64,000 nt of DNA from Copromyces sp. CBS 386.78 (taxonomy: Eukaryota; Ascomycota; Sordariomycetes; Sordariales; Sordariaceae), in the NCBI GenBank assembly GCA_030685235.1, contig MU839179.1, forward strand, positions 62,001 to 126,000. Reading direction: 5' to 3'. Shown here in pieces: positions 10,888 to 20,922 of this stretch. Position 1 is the first letter of the stretch. Each line of letters opens with the position of its first letter. The notes below the pieces were generated by a model. That model was given only the letters and a program-made list of their open reading frames with translations, did not search any database and had not been told where the DNA came from. Both the position numbers and the translations under genes were made by a program.

Positions 10888-12001
10888 ATGATCAAGTTCT
10901 CGGTTCTTGCTGGCCTCGTGGCCCAAGCTTTCACCGTCTCTGCCGGCACCATTCTCTGGGATGGCCGGTTCAACGACTTGACCTCCTCCACCGACCTCAA
11001 CAAGTGGTCTTGGGGTAACCAGGTCGGCCCTTACCAGTACTACATCCACGGTTCTTCTTCCGTCACCGCCTACGTCAACCTTTCCCCCAGCTACAAGAAC
11101 CCGGCCGACACGGGCTCCAACCAGGGTGCCAAGATCACCCTCGACAACACGGCCTACTGGAACGGCCAGAACATGCGCCGTACCGAGCTGATCCCCCAGA
11201 CCACGGCCGCCATCAACAAGGGCAAGGTCTTCTACCACTTCTCCCTTATGCGCAACGACACCAACGCCCCCGCCCTCACCCGCGAGCACCAGATCGCCTT
11301 CTTCGAGAGCCACTTCACCGAGCTCAAGTCCGGCTGGCAGTCGGGCGCCTCTGGCATCTCGGACCCCCTGCTGAGGTGGTGCATCGCTGGCCAGACCAAG
11401 TGGTCCGTCAACTGGGACGCCGGTGTGTGGCACAACGTTGCCTACGAGATCGACTTCACTGCCAACACTGTCGGCTTCTGGCACTCGACCGCCAGCGATC
11501 CCCTTGTCCAGGTCATCGCTCCCCAGTCCGCCAGCACCAGCAGCAACGGTGCTGACTGGCACGTTGGCGTTCTCGAGCTTCCTCGTGATGGTTATGCCGA
11601 TACCACGGAGGATTACTACTGGTCCGGTGTCTACATTGAGAGCGGCAGCATCACGACTTCCGTCGCTGGTCCTGGTACGTCTTTGACAACTCTTTCCTCC
11701 CTTTCCCAGTACTAAGACCATCATCCCAGGCTCCTCCTCCCCCAACCCCGGCACTCCTAGCAGCAGCAGCAGCAGTAGCGTCGCCCCCATCAAGTCTTCC
11801 ACCTCTACCACCCTCGTTACTTCAACCACTCGTGCTGTCGTCACCACCACCAGTGCCGCTCCTGCTGTGACCACCACGGCCAGCTCCTGCACCGCTGCCC
11901 AGTGGGCCCAGTGCGGTGGTAACAACTTCTCTGGCTGCAAGACCTGCGCTTCCCCATACAAGTGCAACTTTGTCAACGACTGGTACTCCCAGTGCTACTA
12001 A
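10888..12001 (+). CDS. Secreted polysaccharide lyase family 20 (glucuronan lyase-like) with CBM1
   Basis: Exons 10888-11674 and 11730-12001 give 352 residues; the intron 11675-11729 (gtacgt...ccag, branch-like tactaag) joins the catalytic domain to its linker. Signal peptide about residues 1-20 (MIKFSVLAGLVAQAFTVSAG). The catalytic part (about 21-250) with ILWDGRFNDL, NMRRTELIPQT, QIAFFESHFTELKSGW and AYEIDFTANTVGFWHS resembles PL20 beta-jelly-roll glucuronan lyases, which cleave beta-1,4-polyglucuronate by beta-elimination. A Ser/Thr/Pro linker follows, then a CBM1 (last about 36 residues, CGG and aromatic residues W/Y, two disulfide pairs) that binds cellulose. It acts outside the cell on plant or algal/microbial uronans. 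ATG 10888 is chosen because it directly starts the signal peptide. Confidence 0.85.
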
Positions 12002-12796
12002 GTGGTGATAGTTGCAGCAGCAGGAGAGGAGTACCTTAGTGGTGATGACGGTGGGTAGATGGCAGAGGAGACACGGTGGATGTGGACGGATGCATGTACA
12101 TATTGTTCGCTTCTTGTTGATACTTATACTTGATACACATACACTTGTTTGCTCAACACGTCTTTCTGTCGCTGATTGTTGTTGTTGTTTCTTATCCTGG
12201 CTTTGTGTTGTGTTCAGAAGCTGACCAAGAAAGGTCAAACCAGGGCAGAGTAACGTCGGGATCGCCTTCCACATTCAAGCACTCAAGGGTCCCGTCCTCA
12301 CAAAAACTGAGGTCGGTGACGGGTGACTTCAGTAACTTTACAACTGCAAGTTACACCCGCCCGCCGCTCATGTGGATGCTTGTCCTCCCGATGTGGAAAG
12401 TCCAGCCCCTTCGTCTTTCACAAGTTTGTGTGGAAGGAAGGAGCATCATGTCGAAGCGATAACCAGGAGCCCATGTAGCGGTCATTTAAACTCGCTGAAT
12501 TCCCTTCCCTCTCCCTTCATTCTGGGTTGGACCACATTGCTTCTTCTTGCACAACATCGTCTTTGCTCTGCAATCACATTGGTACCGCATTACTTTGGCA
12601 TTCTTCACACATCATCGCTTCTTTATTCACCTTACGCTTTCTTGGTGACAAGTTTCCATTCTCGGAGCATCATCACGTCAACACGACCAAGGTTCTTCGA
12701 GAGGTGAGCTTGGTTTTTTCTTGCACCCACTCCATCACCATGCCGGCAACTAACAGTGCCTTCGCAGCTTTCCAGTGTCACTTGAAAACCGCAACG
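12002..12796. other. Intergenic region / promoter and leader of next gene
   Basis: No separate gene seen. The frame of the next gene stays open upstream to about 12527, but that part is a His/Ser-rich non-conserved leader. A gtgagctt donor-like site at about 12703 suggests a possible 5' UTR intron. Confidence 0.4.
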
Positions 12797-13813
12797 ATGC
12801 GTTACGCCAGTCTCGTCCTCACCTCCCTCCTCGCCGTGTCCCATGTCTGCCACGGCAAACCTCTTCCCACGCCCGATGACCCCCCTTACTCCGAGGCTTT
12901 TCCCACTGAGGCCGAGTCCACCTCGACAACAACCTCTGTCGAGACCGTAACTTATCCAGGCCTGTACCCTACCGCCACGCTGGATTTCCCTTCCAAGGCT
13001 ACAGAGACAAGCACTGCCACCACTGAGGAACACTCTGCCACCGAGGAGGAGCACCCAGCCACCACTGATGAACACTCTGCCCCCGAGGAGGAGCACCCAG
13101 CCACCCCCGAGGAGCACAAGCCCCTCGAGACTTCTGCTAGCAGCACATCTGAGGAGCACGAAGCACCATCTGACCACGAAGCTCCTCCTAACCAAGACAC
13201 TTCCTCAGATCACGCGGCTTCATCTGAACATGATGCTCCATCGGGCGATGCAGCTTCCTCAGACCAGAATGCCCCCTCGGACCATGACGTCCCCTCAGAC
13301 AATGATGCTTCATCCGAGCATCCTGCTTCCTCTGATCATGCCGCTTTCCCAGACAATGAGTATTGGTCACAATATGAGGCTTCCCCCGCCGACTCATCTC
13401 CCAAGCCCCACGATCAGGACCATCCCTGCGGCAAGCTCGATCCCTGGACCATCCATTCCCTCTCGCGGGCCTGCGATGACGCCGACACGGTCTGCGGCTG
13501 GTCCTTTATTATCGACACCAATTGCCCTTCGTTTGCTCCTACCCCTTGCTCCTTTACCATCAAGTCTCTGGGCCCCGGTGTTCCCGCCTCGCGTTCTCCA
13601 AAGCATGCGAAGCACGAGGATGAGTTGTGCGGGCCGTACGAGGTGCATTCGAGCTGGAGCGGCCAGTTTGGACCGGGCCAAGGGTTCACGACGTTGAGTG
13701 TCATTGATGATGGGAATAAGCTGGTGGCATATCCGGCTTATAGGGATGATCTGTTTGGGAAGGATAAGGCGACGGTTCCTGATGTGGAGGTTGCGGTCTA
13801 TGCTTTGGGTTGA
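12797..13813 (+). CDS. Secreted protein with acidic repeats and Cys-containing C-terminal domain
   Basis: Single exon, 338 residues from ATG 12797, chosen because it starts a clear signal peptide (MRYASLVLTSLLAVSHVCHG). In-frame ATGs upstream would bury that signal. Residues about 60-200 are low complexity: first repeats of EEH-x-A, then about ten copies of an SSDxxA/SDHxA unit, giving a highly acidic, probably disordered region. The C-terminal third (from about residue 215) has paired Cys (HPCGKLDP, ACDDADTVCGWSF, NCPSF, TPCSF, DELCGPYEV) and Trp, indicating a folded disulfide-stabilised domain. No named family recognised. Likely wall-associated or secreted. Confidence 0.75.
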   Translation: MRYASLVLTSLLAVSHVCHGKPLPTPDDPPYSEAFPTEAESTSTTTSVETVTYPGLYPTATLDFPSKATETSTATTEEHSATEEEHPATTDEHSAPEEEHPATPEEHKPLETSASSTSEEHEAPSDHEAPPNQDTSSDHAASSEHDAPSGDAASSDQNAPSDHDVPSDNDASSEHPASSDHAAFPDNEYWSQYEASPADSSPKPHDQDHPCGKLDPWTIHSLSRACDDADTVCGWSFIIDTNCPSFAPTPCSFTIKSLGPGVPASRSPKHAKHEDELCGPYEVHSSWSGQFGPGQGFTTLSVIDDGNKLVAYPAYRDDLFGKDKATVPDVEVAVYALG

Positions 13814-14074
13814 AGGATATCATGAGTATTAGAGTATAGGGCGTTCGCCTCCTGTTGTGTTTATGGTTGGGGTTTGTGGGGTATTGGATTATGGGAGTGA
13901 GAGAGACAATGTCGCCCAGTAAATCGCAGTTGGGTGAGAGATAATTCATAATTAACTCCAATCGTTCGTCAACTTCTCCTCCTTTCCTTCTTGGTCGATT
14001 AGCAACTGTGCTAACATAACATACAGACATCTGGTGCGTCGAGCCCTTTATCGTGGTCCAAGGTCCACACACCA

Positions 14075-14393
14075 TCATTTCGTCGGCATATGCACATCTT
14101 TGACATCGTGCCACGGCCCGTCCCCGAAGTTTTCGGCCTCGAACCGCTCCATCGGTGTCGTTCCCTTGGCGTTGGAAGTCTTCATGCTGTAAGTCCTGTC
14201 GACCTTAGGGTATTTGCATCCCGATATTGTTGAGCTGCCTGGATATTCCCTCTTCTTTGTTAGCCAACAACCGGTCTTTTCTTCCTTCGTATCGTTACAT
14301 GGTGCTACTTGACGAACCTGTGGCAGGAACCTTGTCGGCCGATGATGACCCTTTGGTGGTATGGCTCAAGATAGTATCGAGGTCGTGATCCAT
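14075..14393 (-). CDS. Small hypothetical protein (79 residues), two exons
   Basis: Proposed exons 14393-14318 and 14238-14075 on the minus strand. Intron 14239-14317 has donor gttcgt, branch-like ggctaac and acceptor tccag. The second exon reads KVDRTYSMKTSNAKGTTPME then RFEAENFGDGPWHDVKDVHM and ends at a TGA, with non-random, protein-like composition. The start MDHDLDTILS is in the frame that stays open upstream to 14729, so a longer N terminus (for example from MWKDDADVC) is possible. No signal peptide, no known domain. The unusual donor and lack of homology keep confidence moderate. Confidence 0.45.
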
Positions 14394-14399
14394 GCTTGC

Positions 14400-17282
14400 A
14401 GACGCAGGCTCCGAAGGAGAATACAAAGAATTATGCAAGTGAATTGTTGTTCGGTTCCTGGATGAGGATGGTTCTGAGCTTGCATTGCTCTTCTTTCTAT
14501 GGGCGCGACACCGGCTTTTATATCTGTTTTTTTCTTTCATTCTTGCGCACACATCGGCGTCATCCTTCCACATGTCCTCGACCACGGGGGCCTTGAAAGA
14601 ACGAGTGTCCAGCCCATAGCATAACAAGAGGGGTTTTCTCAGCGAGTTGCTGAGCTGGTACCTACCAACTTTCGATCGATACGGCAATATACATAATTTC
14701 ATGGGACTTTGGAAGTTATGGCGCCGCATCTCCGGTCACCCTTGGTATCTTTTGCGTTGACTGATGTACTTAGTCACTGTCGACCTACAACCTACCTACC
14801 TAGATGGTTTCCATGATCTTGAACCCTACCCACGCCAGATATTTGCGCGTCAATGTCATTACCTCCCGTCATTGGCCCTTCGACACGTTCTCAGACCATG
14901 CATGCAATGCGGGCGTATGTAGTAAGCCCTCGTCGGGCCTGACGGTCATTCGCCCTTCGGTAAAGCGGGCAAGAGATTTGGTGGCTATGTTCTTGGCATG
15001 ACGGAAAATACCTTAATCATATAAGATCTTATCCGGTACAAAAGCTTCCACACCATGGATCCTGCTCCCAATCAGAGCTCATGGTTTTCCAAACACAGTA
15101 GTCGGCCCAGGAGGCAGGCTTCCAAGGACCATTCAGATGTCAGCAAACCGTTGAACAAGGCGTCCTGGCGTCCCAACTCCCAGGTCCTACTAATGCGGCG
15201 AGTTTATAGGTGCTGATGGTTTCTAGAGGTAGGTATCGTGGATGAAATCCTGCTAGACCACCTTAATATCGCAGGGTAGGTATCCATCGCACCCGCACCC
15301 GCACTTAGGACGTTAACCGAAGAACAACTGAGTAATAGACTACGTGCCGGTCTCGAGAGACGTTTCCACGCTGACTGGACGGATTGGCGAGCCCCGAGTT
15401 GAGACGGAATATCAGTTAGTTTAGTTGAAATGCCGTTCGGAAGACACAGGACGTTCGGGTTCACTGCTGATGACTGGAGCCAGTTCGCTCGCGGTAATGG
15501 AGAGAAATTGGGTTGGGGGAATTTCGAGAATGGCCTGCCTGCGCTGACCTGAGGAAGAAGCCTTGATTGGCAGGGCATCTTCCAAACGTTTTCAGGCCCA
15601 ATGTGCGGGTCCAACCGATGGACCGCACGGTAGTTGCCTTGTATGTGGATCATGATGTACTGCTACCCCTTCTTTAAGATTACCGCTGCGCTGGGGCATC
15701 CGGGGAGCTTTCTTCTTGTTTGGGGGGGGACGCTCTGGAAACCCGCCAATCTTTCCACGGGCCATCTAGATATAGGGCAAACAGCCGAAATATGACTGGA
15801 GGAGACCGTATGCTACGAACCCCGTAACCGTCACGAGATCTTTGTTCTGTTCTGTTTCTGTGTTGGATTAGTAACCGACCGACCAATCAGCTGGTGTCGT
15901 GGCAGCATCACGGCGTGAAGAAAGCCACACAGTGACACAGCAGAAGCGCCTAATGGCGTCTTATTCGGGCTGATTGGCGTACATGGCTGTCAGTCTGTAG
16001 TGTAACTCATCCTGTCCTGCACTCCTGCTTCGTGAAGCTGGGATGACGACGACTCGGAGCTGCTGTTGGTGATGGACATCCATCCGGTGATTGGTGGAGG
16101 TGGGCAATATGATCGAAAAGTCAGGGTGGTTACCACTGACCAGGGGCCAGGGGGCAGATTAAAACCCGGGACCGGACTGGAAGTGCGGTACCACAAAAAC
16201 CCAACAAGTCCACGGGTAGGGGTTCATCAGGTGTGATGATGCATCCTTTGACAGCCGAGCCTCATTCCTCTGATTGAAGCTGTGTATTACTTGAACGTCG
16301 AGTGAAAGATGGCTATTGATTCGTTCTGCTTGGTTTACGGTCTGTGAATGGCACCGGAAAGAAAAAAACACTACCTTAAGGTAAAAACGCCCTTTTGGTT
16401 CCCCTGATTGCTGACGAACACGATCAATGATGCATGCGTGAACCCCCACCGTGCCCCCACTGGGATACAATAACCTGGAGGTCTGACACCAGAGCCCGGA
16501 TCCAGTACGGTACATCTGGAGAAATCGTTGGGGATGGAACCTGGGGTCCAATCCCGAGAAAGAAAGATCACGCTTGCATGGATATGGGCGTCAAGCGTTC
16601 TCTCCAACTTGGAAAGGCAGATTCTCAGTGATGAGCGGCCCTGCCGCGTACACAAAGTGGTGACTGCTCCTTTCAGAGAAAATCCCGGATCAGATTGAAT
16701 GATACTTCCCTTGATGGGGCACTTCGGTTACTTATCAGAGAAGTGCTGGAACAGTAGGGAACTCACGACCGACTTCGCTGGCGCTGTCAAATTTTGAGTG
16801 TCCGTGGGGTATTAAAGTGCAAAGTAGGAATGAGAAGGAGAAGGAGCCACTCGATTGCATTTACTCCTGGTAAAAACTGGAAAGGGCTGCTTGGCTTATA
16901 TCCCTTCCCTTTTCTTGCCTGCAGTACCCACCGGCCAGAGGGACGGGAGGTGCAGACAAGTCCGCCTACTTCCTCCAAGCTCACTCGTCCTTTTGCGGGA
17001 AGTCGATTTCTTCGGTTGCTTGTCAAAATTTTCCAACCAAACATCATCCAAATTCATATTCATCATTCACCCACTTCTGCCTTTTTTCCCCCAACGCGCT
17101 ACCACGGCTTGCACCGATTTCTCGACCGAGCCACTCTTCATCATCTTGGGAAATAGTCGGTCCACGGTTATTACAGCACGCGGCGTCACGACCAATCCGA
17201 ACATTGCCATCGATCATCGATTGTGCCCAATCTTTTCCTCGAATCTCGATATTCCATCAGCTATTATTGATACTTTGGCACG
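14400..17282. other. Long intergenic region, nothing convincing
   Basis: Nearly 2.9 kb with only short overlapping frames on both strands and no recognisable domain. Some GC-rich stretches may be the remnants of old genes. The last about 500 bp is CT-rich and resembles a fungal promoter/leader for the next gene. Confidence 0.4.
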
Positions 17283-18275
17283 ATGGCAAACCCCTACGAT
17301 GACACCGGAAACTGGTCCACGGTTGCCCCTGGACAGGAAGCCGGACAAGAGGAACCTTAGTCGCCGTCTTCTTCTTCTGGATCCATCGAGCAACCAGATC
17401 GTCGCCAGGGTCACTGCCCGCCGAGGTTGTCAGAGCAGCAGTTGGCTGATATCCAAGAGCCCCCGTCCATTACCTCGGGTGACAACCCTCCCAATACCGT
17501 TACAACAGAGTCGCTACATACCGTCAATGAGCATGTGGAAGAAGGGCTTCGTAGCCCTTCAAAGTGTCCTTCGGCGCCATCATCCGACGGTCCAGCGTTA
17601 TCCCCTTCAAACTGCAATCTGACGACAGACGCACTCCAAAATGCGATGCTGGCTGGAAGACAATGTAGCCTTTGTCTAGGGAAAACCCAACAAGAAGTCA
17701 TACTATACAGCTGGGCGGCATTGGTGTGAGTAGATGTTATCCGGAAATAGAGACTAAAAAAGAGAAACAAAAACAACTGGTTGCTGACACGTGAGAAGTT
17801 GAGCTAATACCCTTTATACTACAGGGAACATATCGCAACTGTACATAACCAGAATCTTCTTCACGATGGAAGATTGGCGCCACGACTGTACAAGTGTGGT
17901 CAGTGCACCCATTCTACGGAGGCACGCAATGTCCACCTAATCCATATCCGCAAACCAAGACCGTGCCACAGCACGATAGCAAGATTGTACGCGTGTGCCA
18001 TCCACGGCCCAACCAGTGTTGACAAGGAGGAGCATATCTCCCATCTCGAGGAAGATATAGCGTCAACGGTAAAACAATACAAGTGCGGGCGATGCGGCAA
18101 TACTACGGACGTACGAGCAACCCACGCACAGCATCTCGACATACAGAACCCGTGCGTAGAAATGTTCCAGCCAACCATGTATGAGTGCAAGTACCACGGC
18201 CCAACGAGCCTTGATAAGGAAGAACATTTGGACCATTTCGAGCATTGTCCAAGAAGATGGAGTGTAAACCAATAG
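17283..18275 (+). CDS. Tandem zinc-finger-like protein with in-frame TAG (possible pseudogene)
   Basis: From ATG 17283 the frame reads MANPYDDTGNWSTVAPGQEA, hits TAG at 17358-17360 (codon 26), and continues protein-like in the same frame to 17725. Intron 17726-17824 (gtgagt...acag) joins it to 17825-18275. Translation after the TAG has a Cys pair with downstream His (CSLC...H), then two tandem modules of about 65 residues. Each has YKCG-x-C-x(8)-R-x2-H-x3-H, then Y-x-C-x2-HGPTS-x-DKEEH-x3-H. These look like paired C2H2-type zinc ligands; no named family recognised. The next in-frame ATG is 17646, which would still include all finger-like motifs. Either translation starts there, a short 42-nt intron removes the TAG (no branch site seen), or the gene is disrupted. 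Confidence 0.6.
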
Positions 18276-19376
18276 GGCTGTGTGCTGGAATTGTGTACCC
18301 ACGGTGGTGCTGTATCGTGGTTGTTGCAGATCAGGGTGAGGGCAAGGTTGTATCAAGGCACAGCGGGACTGGAGCTCATCGACTGTGGTTCTGCTTCAGC
18401 TTTTGCTGCGCAGTTGTTTCTTTTGGATAGCGAATCGGGGATTTGTTCCTCTGCACCTGGCTTTTGTGGGACTTTAGCGACCATTGTCACCTACATTCTC
18501 TTTGAGCATCGTCAGGGCTGAATAGGTATCTTTGAACATACCGATGGCTGTTATTGTTAGGATATGCACTATTCACAAGAACTGGTTGTGTTTCGTAGCT
18601 TTGTTTTGGTCATGAATAAGGTATGTAGTACATGGACAGACACATGGAACAAGAACGCCTTTGTGACTCCTTTTTTTTCGACCCCGCTACACTGTCTTTT
18701 GTTCCTTCAACGCTTTTACTCTTCTTCGTGATCCATTAGGTTGCTATCCAAAACAAGTCGTCATCTGAACAGCCAGACTCGGGATAAGGTAGCTTCAACC
18801 ATTACCACGGTCATCAACCGCCACTCGGTCGGCGTCAGACTGATCCAGACCCCAGCCTGCAACTTGCACGTACCTTCTGGTTACCATGCTCATCTTTTCA
18901 TTGGCCTTTTATTTCCTGTGCATGCCCCGTCTGCACTGCACTGCCGACGCTGACACTCCGGCTTCTCTGCCGACACTTTGCTTTGCGCACAATGCAGTAC
19001 TACACTACAATATCCCCGAACTTCATCAACATCCAAGGCTTGTACAACAAAACTTCAACTTTGAGCGCAAGCTTACCTTATACAAGGAACGAAGAAGCAG
19101 ACTTGCAGACACTTTTGTTAGCTAGGTAGTCGAGCGCACAGAGGAAGTTGATGAGTCTGTATTTAAATCCGCGTACCTTGATGTGAGTTGGCAGAGCAGC
19201 GAGGTTAGTACTTTGTACACCCCAAGACGATCGGATCGAGTCGCATTGACTCTGTCTGGACCCTGTAGGGCTGTTATGGAAATTTGAGCGTTCGTCCATT
19301 CGGAAAATTGCCCTGGAACTTTGCAAGGTGTCAAGTCATGCAACCTTGGAAGATGCTACGATAAGTCCAGCGTTAC
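18276..19376. other. Intergenic flank of the repeat block
   Basis: No supported gene. A 79-codon frame at 18886-19125 starts with a hydrophobic run (MLIFSLAFYFLCM) but has no other support. Confidence 0.4.
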
Positions 19377-19378
19377 TA

Positions 19379-19448
19379 GCTCGGCTCACCCATCGGAGCA
19401 AGCTCGGCTCACCCATTGAGTGCCAAGACCGTGCCAAGACAGAACTGA
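19379..19448 (+). repeat. Left 70-bp terminal inverted repeat
   Basis: Starts GCTCGGCTCACCCATCGG and ends GCCAAGACAGAACTGA. It contains an internal duplication of CTCGGCTCACCCAT. Confidence 0.8.
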
Positions 19449-19828
19449 TCTCAACAAAATCTTACAAGGAAGTGTGCCAAGACTTGATTTCAAACAGTAC
19501 GAGTTAACAATAATCGATTTTTAGTAAAATATTATAAATACCTATATAGGCTTAGTGTATATATAAGGAAAACTAGTCCTAAAACGGTTTTGAATAAATT
19601 TATGCATAATATATATTATATATAGAATTATAACCTTCTAAAAATTAATCAAAGAACTCGTTCCTAACGCGTTTAGAACGCGTTAAAATGATGTTTTAAT
19701 CGTTTATAAAATTCAAGCCAAAATATATTTTACAATTAAAACTATATATATTTATTTTAGCATATTAGTATTTTAATATTTTAAATATATATTTAACCTA
19801 TTATAAACTCGTTTTTATATTAGAAATT

Positions 19829-20447
19829 CGTTCCTATTACGTAACTAGACTGGAACTTGTTTCAAACCAGATTCTATACTTATAAATAATTTTTAATTTT
19901 AAGAAGGAGAAATTATAATTTAAATATTATATAATATAGTATTTACGTATATTATATATAAATAATTAATAAAATTATCGATTTTATATTTGAATAACAA
20001 TTTATACTACTTTTTACTTTTAATTTTATTTTATTTATAGTTTGTAATATAAGAACTAAAAAAAGTAATTTTACTCATATACTATTTCATATTCTATTAT
20101 ATTTTAATTTTATAGTATTTAATTTAAAATTCCAATTATAAATATATATAAATCGGATTCTAATTATAGTAGTACCATTATTATTTATTTTTAATTTTAC
20201 TAATAGGTTAATATTTAGTTCGAAACCCGTTCCTATTACATTAACTAGACTGGAACTTGTTTCAAACTATATTATATACTTATAAATAATTCTTAACCTT
20301 AAGAAGTAGAAAATATAATTCAAATACTATATACTATAGTATTTACGTATATTATATATAAATAATTAATAATATTATCGATTTTATATTTGAATAACAA
20401 TTTATACTACTTGTTACTTTTAATCTTATTTTATTTATAATTTATAA
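19829..20447 (+). repeat. 399-bp tandem repeat, units 1 and 2 (part)
   Basis: Unit 1 spans 19829-20227 and unit 2 starts at 20228. Shared landmarks are CGTTCCTATTACRT, ACTAGACTGGAACTTGTTTC and ATTTACGTATATTATATATA. Unit 2 stops at 20447 and resumes at 30821, which shows the DNA between is an insertion. Confidence 0.8.
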
Positions 20448-20743
20448 TATCACGGGGCAAGGCGAACGTTAGGTATCTGTAAAGACATTCGTAATTGCAC
20501 GAGGAAGAGGAAGCTATTTGGGGGAGCCCTGATGGCCATCTATATACAGTGAGCATATAGCCTATACAACCTAATCATCCCATGGATCATCCCATGGATC
20601 ATCCTATGGGCTGGTGTGGTCTGTACAGCCTTGGCGACAGGGGTAGGCTAACAACCGCAGCCAGTCAGATATCAGATGCGTTCAGCCGCATCTGCTGTGC
20701 TAGGTCTCTACAGCCAATCAGAGCATGCTATTAACCCGGCAAC

Positions 20744-20922
20744 TGTTAGATTAGAGGGTGGATATCTGGGTTTCTAGCCATACTCAATCTAGGTTAGCCG
20801 CCTAGCCCCTTAGATTACTAGTTTCTAGGACCTTCTAGGATATTCTAGCACCCCCCAACCTTCTAGGCGAGTTAATTACATATATTCTTAAATTAATCAA
20901 TTCTATATAGTTATATTTGACA
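20744..20922 (+). repeat. Copia 5' LTR
   Basis: 179 bp, starts TGTTAGATTAGAGGG, ends TTTGACA. Far less mutated in its first 140 bp than the internal region. Confidence 0.85.

Noticed and set aside
10855..11976. 373-codon minus frame, Val/Gly-rich
   Set aside because: Antisense of the PL20 gene.
12632..13195. 187-codon minus frame with VLLGGR repeats
   Set aside because: Antisense of the acidic repeats in the secreted protein.
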